Shown piece by piece: positions 1 through 5,283 of a DNA stretch of 6,252 nucleotides; positions within the stretch are counted from its first letter, which is position 1, and every line of letters starts with the position of its first letter. A program made the position numbers and the translations under genes. This DNA comes from Bacteroidales bacterium (lineage in GTDB: Bacteria; Bacteroidota; Bacteroidia; Bacteroidales; F082), in contig CAAGMM010000002.1 in the NCBI GenBank assembly GCA_900771045.1, positions 1-6,252 on the forward strand, read 5' to 3'. The notes under the pieces are model-generated. The model saw only the letters and a list, made by a program, of their open reading frames with translations. It was not told the origin of the DNA and made no database searches.

Positions 1-31
1 ACTGGAGTTCAGACGTGTGCTCTTCCGATCT
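1..31 (+). other. Illumina TruSeq adapter remnant (not genomic)
   Basis: The first 31 bases match, as I know it, the TruSeq read-2 side adapter ending in GCTCTTCCGATCT, lacking only its first few bases. Its reverse complement begins AGATCGGAAGAGC, the read-through sequence seen when an insert is shorter than the read. It sits exactly at the contig edge, as expected when an untrimmed read is used to extend an assembly. Genomic sequence should be taken to begin at about base 32. This stretch should be masked before any database comparison or primer placement. Confidence 0.97.
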
Positions 32-122
32 TGGCACGTACTTCTTTTTTTAATAAACGACAGTGAGAAGAATCAAGAAAATAATGAGAAAATAAAAATA
101 ATAAGTAATAAACAAAACTCTT
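32..122 (+). other. AT-rich leader upstream of rpsJ, truncated by the contig end
   Basis: These 91 bases lie between the adapter and the S10 start. They contain a run of seven T (45-51) and then a strongly A-rich stretch up to the start codon. I see no Bacteroidota-type promoter (TTTG with TAnnTTTG), no strong hairpin and no convincing end of an upstream gene. In many Bacteroidota rpsG and fusA precede rpsJ, but none of the three frames here reads like an elongation factor G C-terminus. It probably acts as the 5' untranslated or intercistronic region of rpsJ. Any promoter or leader control element would lie further left and is lost. Confidence 0.5.
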
Positions 123-428
123 ATGAGCCAAAGAATTAGAATCAAACTTAAGTCGCACGACCATAACTTGGTTGACAAGTCAGCCGAGAAAATCGTGAAA
201 ACCATCAAAATGACTGGTGCAGTAGTCAGCGGCCCCATACCGCTCCCTACCGACAAGAAAATTTACACCGTTCTGCGCTCAACCTTCGTCCACAAGAAAT
301 CGAGGGAGCAATTCGAGTTGTCGTCCTACAAGCGCCTGCTTGACATCTACAACTCGTCTTCGCAAACCATCGACGCCCTGATGAAGCTTGAACTGCCCAG
401 CGGTGTAGAAGTGGAAATCAAACTTTAA
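123..428 (+). CDS. rpsJ: 30S ribosomal protein S10 (uS10)
   Basis: This gene encodes a 101-residue protein, the usual length for S10, a component of the 30S head. In well-studied bacteria S10 also acts as NusE, which pairs with NusB in transcription antitermination and contacts NusG. The family signature is visible at residues 51-66 (LRSTFVHKKSREQFEL), followed by the SSYKRLLDIY helix and the C-terminal strand LPSGVEVEIKL. The N-terminal MSQRIRIKLKS and the GPIPLPT segment (37-43) are characteristic of Bacteroidales S10. The ATG at 123 is the only start giving the full conserved N-terminus. No Shine-Dalgarno sequence precedes it, only an A-rich leader. It is the first gene of the S10 operon, and the 36-nt gap to rplC is the largest internal gap in the window. 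The gene is complete, with no anomalies. Confidence 0.98.
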   Translation: MSQRIRIKLKSHDHNLVDKSAEKIVKTIKMTGAVVSGPIPLPTDKKIYTVLRSTFVHKKSREQFELSSYKRLLDIYNSSSQTIDALMKLELPSGVEVEIKL

Positions 429-464
429 ATGTTAAACTATCTAGTAATTTAAATCTTAGCAGCA
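429..464 (+). other. rpsJ-rplC intergenic spacer
   Basis: This is the longest gap between genes in the window, at 36 nt. It is AT-rich and contains the 8-base palindrome ATTTAAAT (447-454), which is likely to occur by chance at this composition. There is no purine-rich Shine-Dalgarno sequence before the rplC ATG, only the weak AGCAGCA next to it. I see no terminator or TAnnTTTG promoter element, so the spacer most likely serves only as the rplC translation start region. Confidence 0.5.
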
Positions 465-1094
465 ATGTCAGGAATACTAGGAAAAAAGATTGGGATGACC
501 AGCATCTACGACGAGAGCGGTAAAAACATACCCGTGACCGTCATTGAAGCAGGTCCTTGCGTAGTTACCCAAGTAAGAACGAAAGAGAAAGACGGCTACG
601 ATGCGATCCAACTGGCGTTTGACGAGAAAAAGGTCAAAAACACCAGCAAAGCCGAGATCAAGCATTTCGAGAAAGCCGGCACGACTCCCAAGAAACTCGT
701 GAGGGAGTTCTCGCGTTTCGAGGTCGGACACAGAAAGAGTCTGGGCGAGACGCTCACAGTGGACGTGTTTATGGAAGGCGAATTTGTCGATGTCAGCGGC
801 ATCAGCAAAGGTAAGGGCTTCCAAGGCGTCGTCAAACGCCACCATTTCAACGGTGTCGGTCAGTCAACTCACGGCCAGCACAACCGTTTGAGAAAACCTG
901 GTTCAATCGGCGCATGCGCCTACCCTGCAAGAGTCTTCAAGGGCTTGAGAATGGGCGGCCAGATGGGCAACCACAAGGTCAAAGCCATCAACCTTCAGAT
1001 AATGAAGATCAACGTCGAAAAGAATTTGTTAGTAGTGAAGGGTTCCGTACCGGGCTCTAAAAATGGATACTTAAAGATAGAGAGATGGAGTTAG
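465..1094 (+). CDS. rplC: 50S ribosomal protein L3 (uL3)
   Basis: This gene encodes a 209-residue L3, close to the family norm of about 205-210. L3 binds 23S rRNA near the 3' end, helps initiate 50S assembly, and sends an extended loop toward the peptidyl-transferase centre. The N-terminal GKKIGMTSIYDESGKNIPVTVIE block (residues 6-28) and SKGKGFQGVVKRHHF (114-128) are family hallmarks. The extended loop spans about 130-168 (QSTHGQHNR, GSIGACAYPARVFKG, MGGQMG). The position matching the PrmB-methylated glutamine of E. coli L3 (Gln150) is Ala152 here. The last 10 bases overlap rplD, so the C-terminal ERWS codons also carry the rplD start. The codons just before rplD are AT-rich, unlike the gene body. 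Complete; start chosen because MSGILGKKIGMT matches the family N-terminus. Confidence 0.98.
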   Translation: MSGILGKKIGMTSIYDESGKNIPVTVIEAGPCVVTQVRTKEKDGYDAIQLAFDEKKVKNTSKAEIKHFEKAGTTPKKLVREFSRFEVGHRKSLGETLTVDVFMEGEFVDVSGISKGKGFQGVVKRHHFNGVGQSTHGQHNRLRKPGSIGACAYPARVFKGLRMGGQMGNHKVKAINLQIMKINVEKNLLVVKGSVPGSKNGYLKIERWS

Positions 1095-1711
1095 AAGTTT
1101 TAAAGATAACCGGAGAATCAACAGGCCGCAAAGTCCAGTTGAATGAAAACATCTACGGAATCGAGCCGAATGATCACTGCATCTATATGGATGTCAAGCT
1201 GATAATGGCCAACAAACGTCAGGGAACGCACAAGTCAAAAGAACGCAGCGAGATCGCCGGCAGCACCCGCAAACTCTTCCGTCAAAAAGGGACAGGCGGC
1301 GCGCGCAGGGGCGACATCAACTCCCCACTTATGCGCGGTGGCGCGAGGGTCTTCGGACCAAAACCGCGCGACTACGGCTTCAAACTGAATAAGAAGGTGA
1401 AACTGCTCGCACGCAGATCCGCCCTTTCATACAAAATGAAAGACTCGGAAATAACGATCCTCGAAGACTTCACATTCGACACCATCAAAACGAAAAAGAT
1501 GATCGAAGTCTTGAATAACCTGAAAGTTAACGGTGGCAAGAACATGTTCGTGTTTGCGGAACCCGACAAAAACGTCGTCCTTTCCGCAAGAAACATACAG
1601 CGCACGCAGATTGCTCTCGCACGTGACCTTAACACTTACGACATCCTCAACGCCAAGAAGATTTTCATCTTGGAAAGTTCGCTCAAACCGATCGAGGAAA
1701 TTCTTGGATAA
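1085..1711 (+). CDS. rplD: 50S ribosomal protein L4 (uL4)
   Basis: This gene encodes a 208-residue L4, which lines the upper peptide exit tunnel through a long loop. The loop is recognisable at residues 62-97, with RQKGTGGARRGDINSP and VFGPKPRDY. It contains the KGTGGARRG stretch (68-76) that corresponds to the tunnel-constriction region where macrolide-resistance changes occur in other species. In E. coli L4 also represses its own operon, using the S10 leader and RNase E contacts; whether that applies here is unknown, because the leader is missing. The start at 1085 lies inside rplC, giving a 10-nt overlap in another frame. It is supported by the family N-terminus MELEVLKITGESTGRKV and by GIEPNDH (25-31). 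A later ATG (codon 41) would remove this conserved block. No clear Shine-Dalgarno sequence precedes it, so coupling to rplC is likely. Confidence 0.97.
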   Translation: MELEVLKITGESTGRKVQLNENIYGIEPNDHCIYMDVKLIMANKRQGTHKSKERSEIAGSTRKLFRQKGTGGARRGDINSPLMRGGARVFGPKPRDYGFKLNKKVKLLARRSALSYKMKDSEITILEDFTFDTIKTKKMIEVLNNLKVNGGKNMFVFAEPDKNVVLSARNIQRTQIALARDLNTYDILNAKKIFILESSLKPIEEILG

Positions 1712-1731
1712 ACAATTAAAAACGAAAGAAG

Positions 1732-2022
1732 ATGATTATCATAAAGAAGCCGGTCGTTACGGAAAAAATGACAGCGATTAGTGAAAAACTCGGCCGCTAT
1801 GCGTTCATAGTGGACAAACGCGCCAACAAACTGCAGATCAAGGCTGCGGTTGAGGAACTCTACAATGTGAAGGTTGACGCAGTCAACACTATCAATTACG
1901 ATGGAAAGCTCAAATCACGCTACACAAAGGGCGGCGCCGTCGTCGGAAGAAGAGACGCCTTCAAGAAAGCTATCGTGACTTTGAAAAAAGGTGAAACTAT
2001 TGACTTTTTTAGCAGTATTTAG
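1732..2022 (+). CDS. rplW: 50S ribosomal protein L23 (uL23)
   Basis: This gene encodes a 96-residue L23, a typical length. L23 sits at the mouth of the peptide exit tunnel and is the docking point for trigger factor and SRP in E. coli. Visible hallmarks are PVVTEKMT (residues 7-14), the ANKLQIKAAVEELYNVKVDAVNT helix-strand region (31-53), VGRRDAFKKAIVTLKKG (71-87) and the terminal IDFFSSI. Glu11 aligns with the E. coli Glu18 that contacts trigger factor. The ATG follows the A/G-rich leader AACGAAAGAAG, with no true AGGAGG. It lies 20 nt after rplD and its stop is 2 nt before the rplB ATG. The final codons are AT-rich, apparently because they form the rplB start region. Confidence 0.97.
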   Translation: MIIIKKPVVTEKMTAISEKLGRYAFIVDKRANKLQIKAAVEELYNVKVDAVNTINYDGKLKSRYTKGGAVVGRRDAFKKAIVTLKKGETIDFFSSI

Positions 2023-2024
2023 AA

Positions 2025-2849
2025 ATGGCTTTAAAGAAATATAAACCAACGACCCCGGGTCAACGCTTTAAGGTTATAAGTGCGTTTGACGAAATTACAA
2101 CGAGCAAGCCGGAGAAGTCATTGCTTGCTACCAAAAAGAGCACCGGAGGACGTAACAACACTGGTAAAATGACTGTTCGCAATATCGGCGGCGGCCATAA
2201 ACAGAAATATAGAATTATTGACTTCAAGAGAGACAAGGACGGTATTCCGGGCGTCGTGAAGACTATCGAATACGATCCGAACCGCACGGCGCGCATCGCC
2301 CTCATAGCCTACGCTGACGGCGAAAAACGCTACATCATCGCCCCTCAGGGCCTGAATGTCGGTCAGACGATAATGTCGGGCAAGGACGCCGTCCCGAGCG
2401 TCGGCAACACGATGTTCCTGAGCGACGTTCCCTTCGGAACCATCATCCACAACATAGAACTTCGCCCCGGCCAGGGAGCCAAGATGGCCCGCAGCGCCGG
2501 TGCCTACGCACAACTGATGTCGCGCGACGGCAAGTTCGCAATCCTCAAGATGCCTTCAGGCGAGACACGCCTCGTCCTTCAGGCCTGCAAAGCCACAATA
2601 GGCACGGTGTCGAACGTCGACCACAACCTCGAGAAATCAGGTAAGGCCGGTAGAAGCCGCTGGTTGGGCCGTCGTCCGCGCGTCCGCGGCGTCGTTATGA
2701 ACCCTGTCGATCACCCGATGGGCGGTGGTGAAGGCCGCGCCTCCGGAGGTCATCCGCGCAGCCGTAAGGGCCTGCCGGCAAAGGGATACAAGACTCGCTC
2801 GCCAAAGGCACAGTCAACGAAGTACATCATAGAGAGAAGAAAGAAGTAA
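2025..2849 (+). CDS. rplB: 50S ribosomal protein L2 (uL2)
   Basis: This gene encodes a 274-residue L2, the standard length. L2 is a primary 23S rRNA binder needed for subunit association and for peptidyl-transferase activity. The N-terminal OB-like domain includes GRNNTGKMTVRNIGGGHKQKYRIIDF (residues 42-67). The C-terminal SH3-like domain contains KSGKAGRSRWLGRRPRVRGVVMNPVDHPMGGGEG. His230, counting Met1, corresponds to the functionally important E. coli His229 and is conserved. The second histidine of the E. coli HPHGGGEG motif is Met232 here, as I recall for Bacteroides. The basic tail ends YIIERRKK. The start lies 2 nt after the rplW stop and is preceded by AT-rich sequence rather than a Shine-Dalgarno sequence, so translation is probably coupled to rplW. 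Complete. Confidence 0.98.
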   Translation: MALKKYKPTTPGQRFKVISAFDEITTSKPEKSLLATKKSTGGRNNTGKMTVRNIGGGHKQKYRIIDFKRDKDGIPGVVKTIEYDPNRTARIALIAYADGEKRYIIAPQGLNVGQTIMSGKDAVPSVGNTMFLSDVPFGTIIHNIELRPGQGAKMARSAGAYAQLMSRDGKFAILKMPSGETRLVLQACKATIGTVSNVDHNLEKSGKAGRSRWLGRRPRVRGVVMNPVDHPMGGGEGRASGGHPRSRKGLPAKGYKTRSPKAQSTKYIIERRKK

Positions 2850-2873
2850 TAAACCAGGTAAAAAAAAGTAAAT

Positions 2874-3149
2874 ATGAGTCGTTCGCTTAAAAAAGGACCA
2901 TTTATCCACTACAAACTCGAGAAAAGGGTTCTGGATAATGTTGCAACAGGTAAGAAGACCGTCATCAAGACCTGGTCGAGAGCTTCGATGATTTCTCCGG
3001 ATTTCGTCGGACAGACAATAGCTGTTCACAATGGTAACAAATTCATTCCGGTTTACGTGACAGAAAACATGGTCGGCCACAAACTCGGCGAATTCGCCCC
3101 GACCAGGACATTCCGCGGCCACGCCGGTAATAAAAAGGATGCTAAATAA
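2874..3149 (+). CDS. rpsS: 30S ribosomal protein S19 (uS19)
   Basis: This gene encodes a 91-residue S19, a typical length. S19 lies in the 30S head beside S13 and contacts the A-site region and the intersubunit bridges. The N-terminus MSRSLKKGPFIHYKL is canonical. The family signature runs through residues 51-82: VHNGNKFIPVYVTENMVG, then HKLGEFAPTRTFRGH. The short tail AGNKKDAK is lysine-rich, as usual. A 24-nt spacer from rplB holds CAGGTAAAA and an A-rich run before the ATG. The AGG is about 16 nt from the start, too far for a classical Shine-Dalgarno sequence. An 8-nt gap leads to rplV. No anomalies. Confidence 0.98.
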   Translation: MSRSLKKGPFIHYKLEKRVLDNVATGKKTVIKTWSRASMISPDFVGQTIAVHNGNKFIPVYVTENMVGHKLGEFAPTRTFRGHAGNKKDAK

Positions 3150-3157
3150 CAGGTAAA

Positions 3158-3589
3158 ATGGGAGCAAGAAAGAAAAATAGAGCTAACGCTATCAAAGAAG
3201 CACGCAAACAGTGCGCATTCGCCAAACTTAACAACGTGCCGTCATCTCCCCGCAAGATGCGTCTTGTGGCAGATATGATAAGAGGGATGAACGTGAACCT
3301 TGCACTGCATACCCTGATGTACTCGCCTAAGGCGGCCGCTAAACCGGTCTATAAGCTCCTCCGCTCGGCTATCGCCAACTGGGAAGCCAAGAACGCCGGC
3401 AAAAACATCGACGACGCAAACCTCATCGTTGAGACAATCTTCGTTGACGAAGGCCGCACGCTCAAACGTATCCAGCCTTCCAATCACGGAAGAGCCTACC
3501 GTATCCGCAAACGCTCCAACCACGTCACAATAGTCGTTGGAAGCAGAATAGCAGCCGATACAGAAGAAAAAGTTGAAGAAAATAAATAA
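3158..3589 (+). CDS. rplV: 50S ribosomal protein L22 (uL22)
   Basis: This gene encodes a 143-residue L22, somewhat longer than the roughly 110-residue E. coli protein, as is usual in Bacteroidota because of extra N- and C-terminal residues. L22 binds all 23S rRNA domains, and its beta-hairpin forms the tunnel constriction with L4. The globular part shows LNNVPSSPRKMRLVADMIRGM (residues 24-44) and LLRSAIANWEAKNA (67-80). The hairpin lies at about 95-120 with VDEGRTLKRIQPSNHGRAYRIRKRS, followed by NHVTIVVG (121-128). The last 15 residues are acidic and variable (ADTEEKVEENK). CAGGTAAA lies immediately before the ATG. It is 8 nt downstream of rpsS and 9 nt upstream of rpsC. The MGARKK start agrees with Bacteroidales homologues. 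Confidence 0.97.
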   Translation: MGARKKNRANAIKEARKQCAFAKLNNVPSSPRKMRLVADMIRGMNVNLALHTLMYSPKAAAKPVYKLLRSAIANWEAKNAGKNIDDANLIVETIFVDEGRTLKRIQPSNHGRAYRIRKRSNHVTIVVGSRIAADTEEKVEENK

Positions 3590-3598
3590 GAGATTACA

Positions 3599-4339
3599 AT
3601 GGGACAGAAAACGAATCCAATAGGTCTTAGATTAGGAGTCATAAGAGGATGGGACTCCACATGGTACGGCGGCAAGGATTTCTCCAGCAAACTCGTCGAG
3701 GACGAACAGATCCGCAAGTATCTGAACGCCCGTCTCGGCAAGGCCGGTCTCTCCAAAATAGCAATCGAACGCACCCTTAAAGTCGTCATCATCTCCATAT
3801 ACGCCGCGCGCCCGGGCATAATAATCGGCAAAGGCGGCTCCGACGTGGAAATGCTTAAGGAAGAACTTAAGAAACTCACCGGCAAGGACGTCCAGATCAA
3901 CATCAACGAGATAAAGAAACCCGAACTCGACGCCTTTATCCAGGCCAGCACAATAGCGAAACAAATCGAAGGACGTGTCTCTTTCCGCAGGGCAATCAAA
4001 AACGCCGTCTCCGGAACTATGAGGATGGGCGCGCAAGGCATCAAAATCGTAGCCTCAGGACGTGTGGGCGGAGCCGAAATGTCACGTAAGGAAACTTACA
4101 AGGAAGGACGCATCCCGTTGCACACCCTCCGTGCCGACATCGACTACTCGTTGGTAGAAGCACACACAACTTACGGCCGCATCGGTATCAAGGTGTGGAT
4201 CTGCAAAGGTGAGATCTACGGCAAACCGGAACTCATCCCGACGAACTCCGCGAATACGGCCAAGAAACAGTCGGGCCCGAGAAACGGCAGCGACAGACCC
4301 GCCCGCCGCAACGGTAACAGACCTCAACGTAATAAGTAA
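3599..4339 (+). CDS. rpsC: 30S ribosomal protein S3 (uS3)
   Basis: This gene encodes a 246-residue S3, which with S4 and S5 lines the mRNA entry channel and contributes to ribosomal helicase activity. The N-terminal MGQKTNPIGLRLG is diagnostic. A type II KH domain follows, with the GXXG loop in RPGIIIGKGGSDVEML (residues 71-86). The C-terminal domain includes SFRRAIKNAV (128-137), where Arg130, Arg131 and Lys134 correspond to the E. coli Arg131, Arg132 and Lys135 mRNA-helicase residues, and GRVGGAEMSR (154-163). After ICKGEIYGKPELIP the protein ends in a 30-residue low-complexity basic tail rich in Arg, Asn, Pro and Gln (about 216-246). Such tails vary between lineages. The first codons are AT-rich and use AGA, whereas the body mostly uses CGC/CGT. 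Complete. Confidence 0.98.
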   Translation: MGQKTNPIGLRLGVIRGWDSTWYGGKDFSSKLVEDEQIRKYLNARLGKAGLSKIAIERTLKVVIISIYAARPGIIIGKGGSDVEMLKEELKKLTGKDVQININEIKKPELDAFIQASTIAKQIEGRVSFRRAIKNAVSGTMRMGAQGIKIVASGRVGGAEMSRKETYKEGRIPLHTLRADIDYSLVEAHTTYGRIGIKVWICKGEIYGKPELIPTNSANTAKKQSGPRNGSDRPARRNGNRPQRNK

Positions 4340-4360
4340 GAGAATAAAAATCTATAAGCG

Positions 4361-4780
4361 ATGTTACAACCCAAAAGAACAAAATTCAGAAGACCACAGA
4401 AAGGCAAGATGAAAGGCAACGCGTTCCGCGGCCACGAACTTGCATTCGGCTCCTTCGGAATAAAAACATTGGATGAAGCCCTGATAACGGCACGCCAGAT
4501 CGAGGCCGCACGTCAGGCCGTCACACGTTATATGAAACGTGAAGGACAGATTTGGATTAGAATATTCCCCGATAAGCCTATCACCAAGAAACCCGCCGAA
4601 GTGCGTATGGGTAAAGGTAAAGGTAATGTCGAATACTTTGTCGCTCGCGTGACCCCGGGTCACATGCTTTTCGAAGCAGAGGGCGTGTCATTGGCCGTCG
4701 CCAAGGAAGCACTCCGCCTTGCCGCTCAGAAACTGCCTGTGGCAACAAAATTCGTTGTGAGAAGAGATTACGTCGAATAG
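4361..4780 (+). CDS. rplP: 50S ribosomal protein L16 (uL16)
   Basis: This gene encodes a 139-residue L16, within the normal 136-144 range. L16 sits between the A-site tRNA elbow and the 5S/23S rRNA and is a late 50S assembly protein. The N-terminus MLQPKRTKFRRPQKGKMKG is canonical. The central signature KPAEVRMGKGKGNVEYFVA (residues 77-95) is intact, with Arg82 matching the E. coli Arg81 hydroxylated by the 2-oxoglutarate oxygenase RoxA/YcfD. The C-terminal segment EALRLAAQKLPVATKFVVRRD is typical. It lies 21 nt after rpsC, and the leader (AATAAAAATCTATAAGCG) has no Shine-Dalgarno sequence. A 15-nt gap follows before rpmC. No anomalies. Confidence 0.98.
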   Translation: MLQPKRTKFRRPQKGKMKGNAFRGHELAFGSFGIKTLDEALITARQIEAARQAVTRYMKREGQIWIRIFPDKPITKKPAEVRMGKGKGNVEYFVARVTPGHMLFEAEGVSLAVAKEALRLAAQKLPVATKFVVRRDYVE

Positions 4781-4795
4781 TCAACACACCCTACC

Positions 4796-5002
4796 ATGAA
4801 ACAGGAAGAAATTAGAGAAATGAGTACAGCCGACCTGAAGGAACGCCTCGAAGAGACACGTATGCAGTACATCAAAATGAAGATGAACCACGCCGTCTCC
4901 CCGTTGGAGAACCCCTGCAAACTGCCGGCTACCCGCAAAACCATCGCGAGAATGATGACCGAACTGACCAAACGTCAGAACGCAGAAAAAACAAACAAGT
5001 AA
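4796..5002 (+). CDS. rpmC: 50S ribosomal protein L29 (uL29)
   Basis: This gene encodes a 68-residue L29, a small two-helix protein beside L23 at the tunnel exit and part of the SRP/trigger factor platform. Helix one carries KQEEIREMSTADLKERLEE (residues 2-20). The linker NHAVSPLENP (31-40) is a Bacteroidota-type feature. Helix two carries TRKTIARMMTELTKRQ (46-61), where ARxxTEL is the family core. The leader ACACACCCTACC before the ATG is unusually C-rich and has no purine run, so translation probably depends on ribosomes finishing rplP 15 nt upstream. A second in-frame ATG at codon 9 would delete conserved N-terminal residues, so the first ATG is preferred. Confidence 0.96.
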   Translation: MKQEEIREMSTADLKERLEETRMQYIKMKMNHAVSPLENPCKLPATRKTIARMMTELTKRQNAEKTNK

Positions 5003-5013
5003 CATAAACGACG

Positions 5014-5021
5014 AAAGGAAA
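5014..5021 (+). promoter_or_regulatory. Shine-Dalgarno-like site of rpsQ
   Basis: AAAGGAAA lies 4 nt before the rpsQ ATG, with its GG about 8 nt upstream. It is a partial match to an anti-Shine-Dalgarno complement. The more promoter-proximal genes of this window lack such a well-placed purine motif. Confidence 0.5.
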
Positions 5022-5025
5022 CACA

Positions 5026-5283
5026 ATGGAAGAAAGAAACCTTAGAAAAGAGAGAATCGGTCTCGTCGCCAGCAATAAGATGGACAAGACCATCGTCGTT
5101 GTAGTGGAACGCCGCAAAAAGCACCCCATTTACGGCAAATTCGTTAAAAACTCGACGCGCTTTATGGCTCACGATGAGAAAAACGAATGCAATATCGGTG
5201 ACACCGTGCGCATCATGGAAACCCGTCCGCTGAGCAAGAACAAACGTTGGAGACTCGTCGAAATAATAGAAAGGGCTAAGTAA
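5026..5283 (+). CDS. rpsQ: 30S ribosomal protein S17 (uS17)
   Basis: This gene encodes an 85-residue S17, a primary 16S rRNA binder in the 30S body with an OB fold. The N-terminal MEERNLRKERIGLVASNKMDKTIVV and the central VERRKKHPIYGKFVKNSTRFMAHDE are typical. So is the signature GDTVRIMETRPLSKNKRWRLVEII (residues 58-81). It follows rpmC by 23 nt. Its TAA stop shares its last base with the ATG of rplN (TAATG), giving a 1-nt overlap and probable termination-reinitiation coupling. In E. coli this is the last gene of the S10 operon, but here the transcript evidently continues into the spc genes. Complete. Confidence 0.97.
   Translation: MEERNLRKERIGLVASNKMDKTIVVVVERRKKHPIYGKFVKNSTRFMAHDEKNECNIGDTVRIMETRPLSKNKRWRLVEIIERAK
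5272..5275 (+). promoter_or_regulatory. Shine-Dalgarno-like site of rplN
   Basis: AGGG, inside the last codons of rpsQ, ends 7 nt before the rplN ATG, within the normal functional distance. Because it is embedded in rpsQ and the genes overlap by one base, reinitiation by the same ribosome is as likely as independent initiation. Confidence 0.4.

Noticed and set aside
41..70. Possible hairpin CTTCT (41-45) with AGAAG (66-70)
   Set aside because: A five-pair, AT-containing stem with a 20-base loop is too weak to call a regulatory structure or terminator.
32..139. Frame open from base 32 to a stop at 137-139, considered as the C-terminus of fusA
   Set aside because: The translation is an Asn/Lys/Ile-rich string without resemblance to elongation factor G, and it would overlap rpsJ. 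The other two frames close at bases 53 and 66, also without resemblance.
50..256. Reverse-strand open frame with a hydrophobic translation
   Set aside because: It lies antisense to rpsJ and the AT-rich leader, where reverse-strand T-rich codons give Phe/Leu/Ile by composition. No homology pattern or start signal supports it.
447..454. Palindrome ATTTAAAT in the rpsJ-rplC spacer as an operator
   Set aside because: Eight-base A/T palindromes are expected often in such composition, and no second copy or known regulator points to it.
1533..1781. Forward open frame of 82 codons across the rplD-rplW junction
   Set aside because: It is out of frame with two clear ribosomal protein genes, is rich in Ser/Arg/Thr as a frame-shifted shadow, and has no initiation signal.
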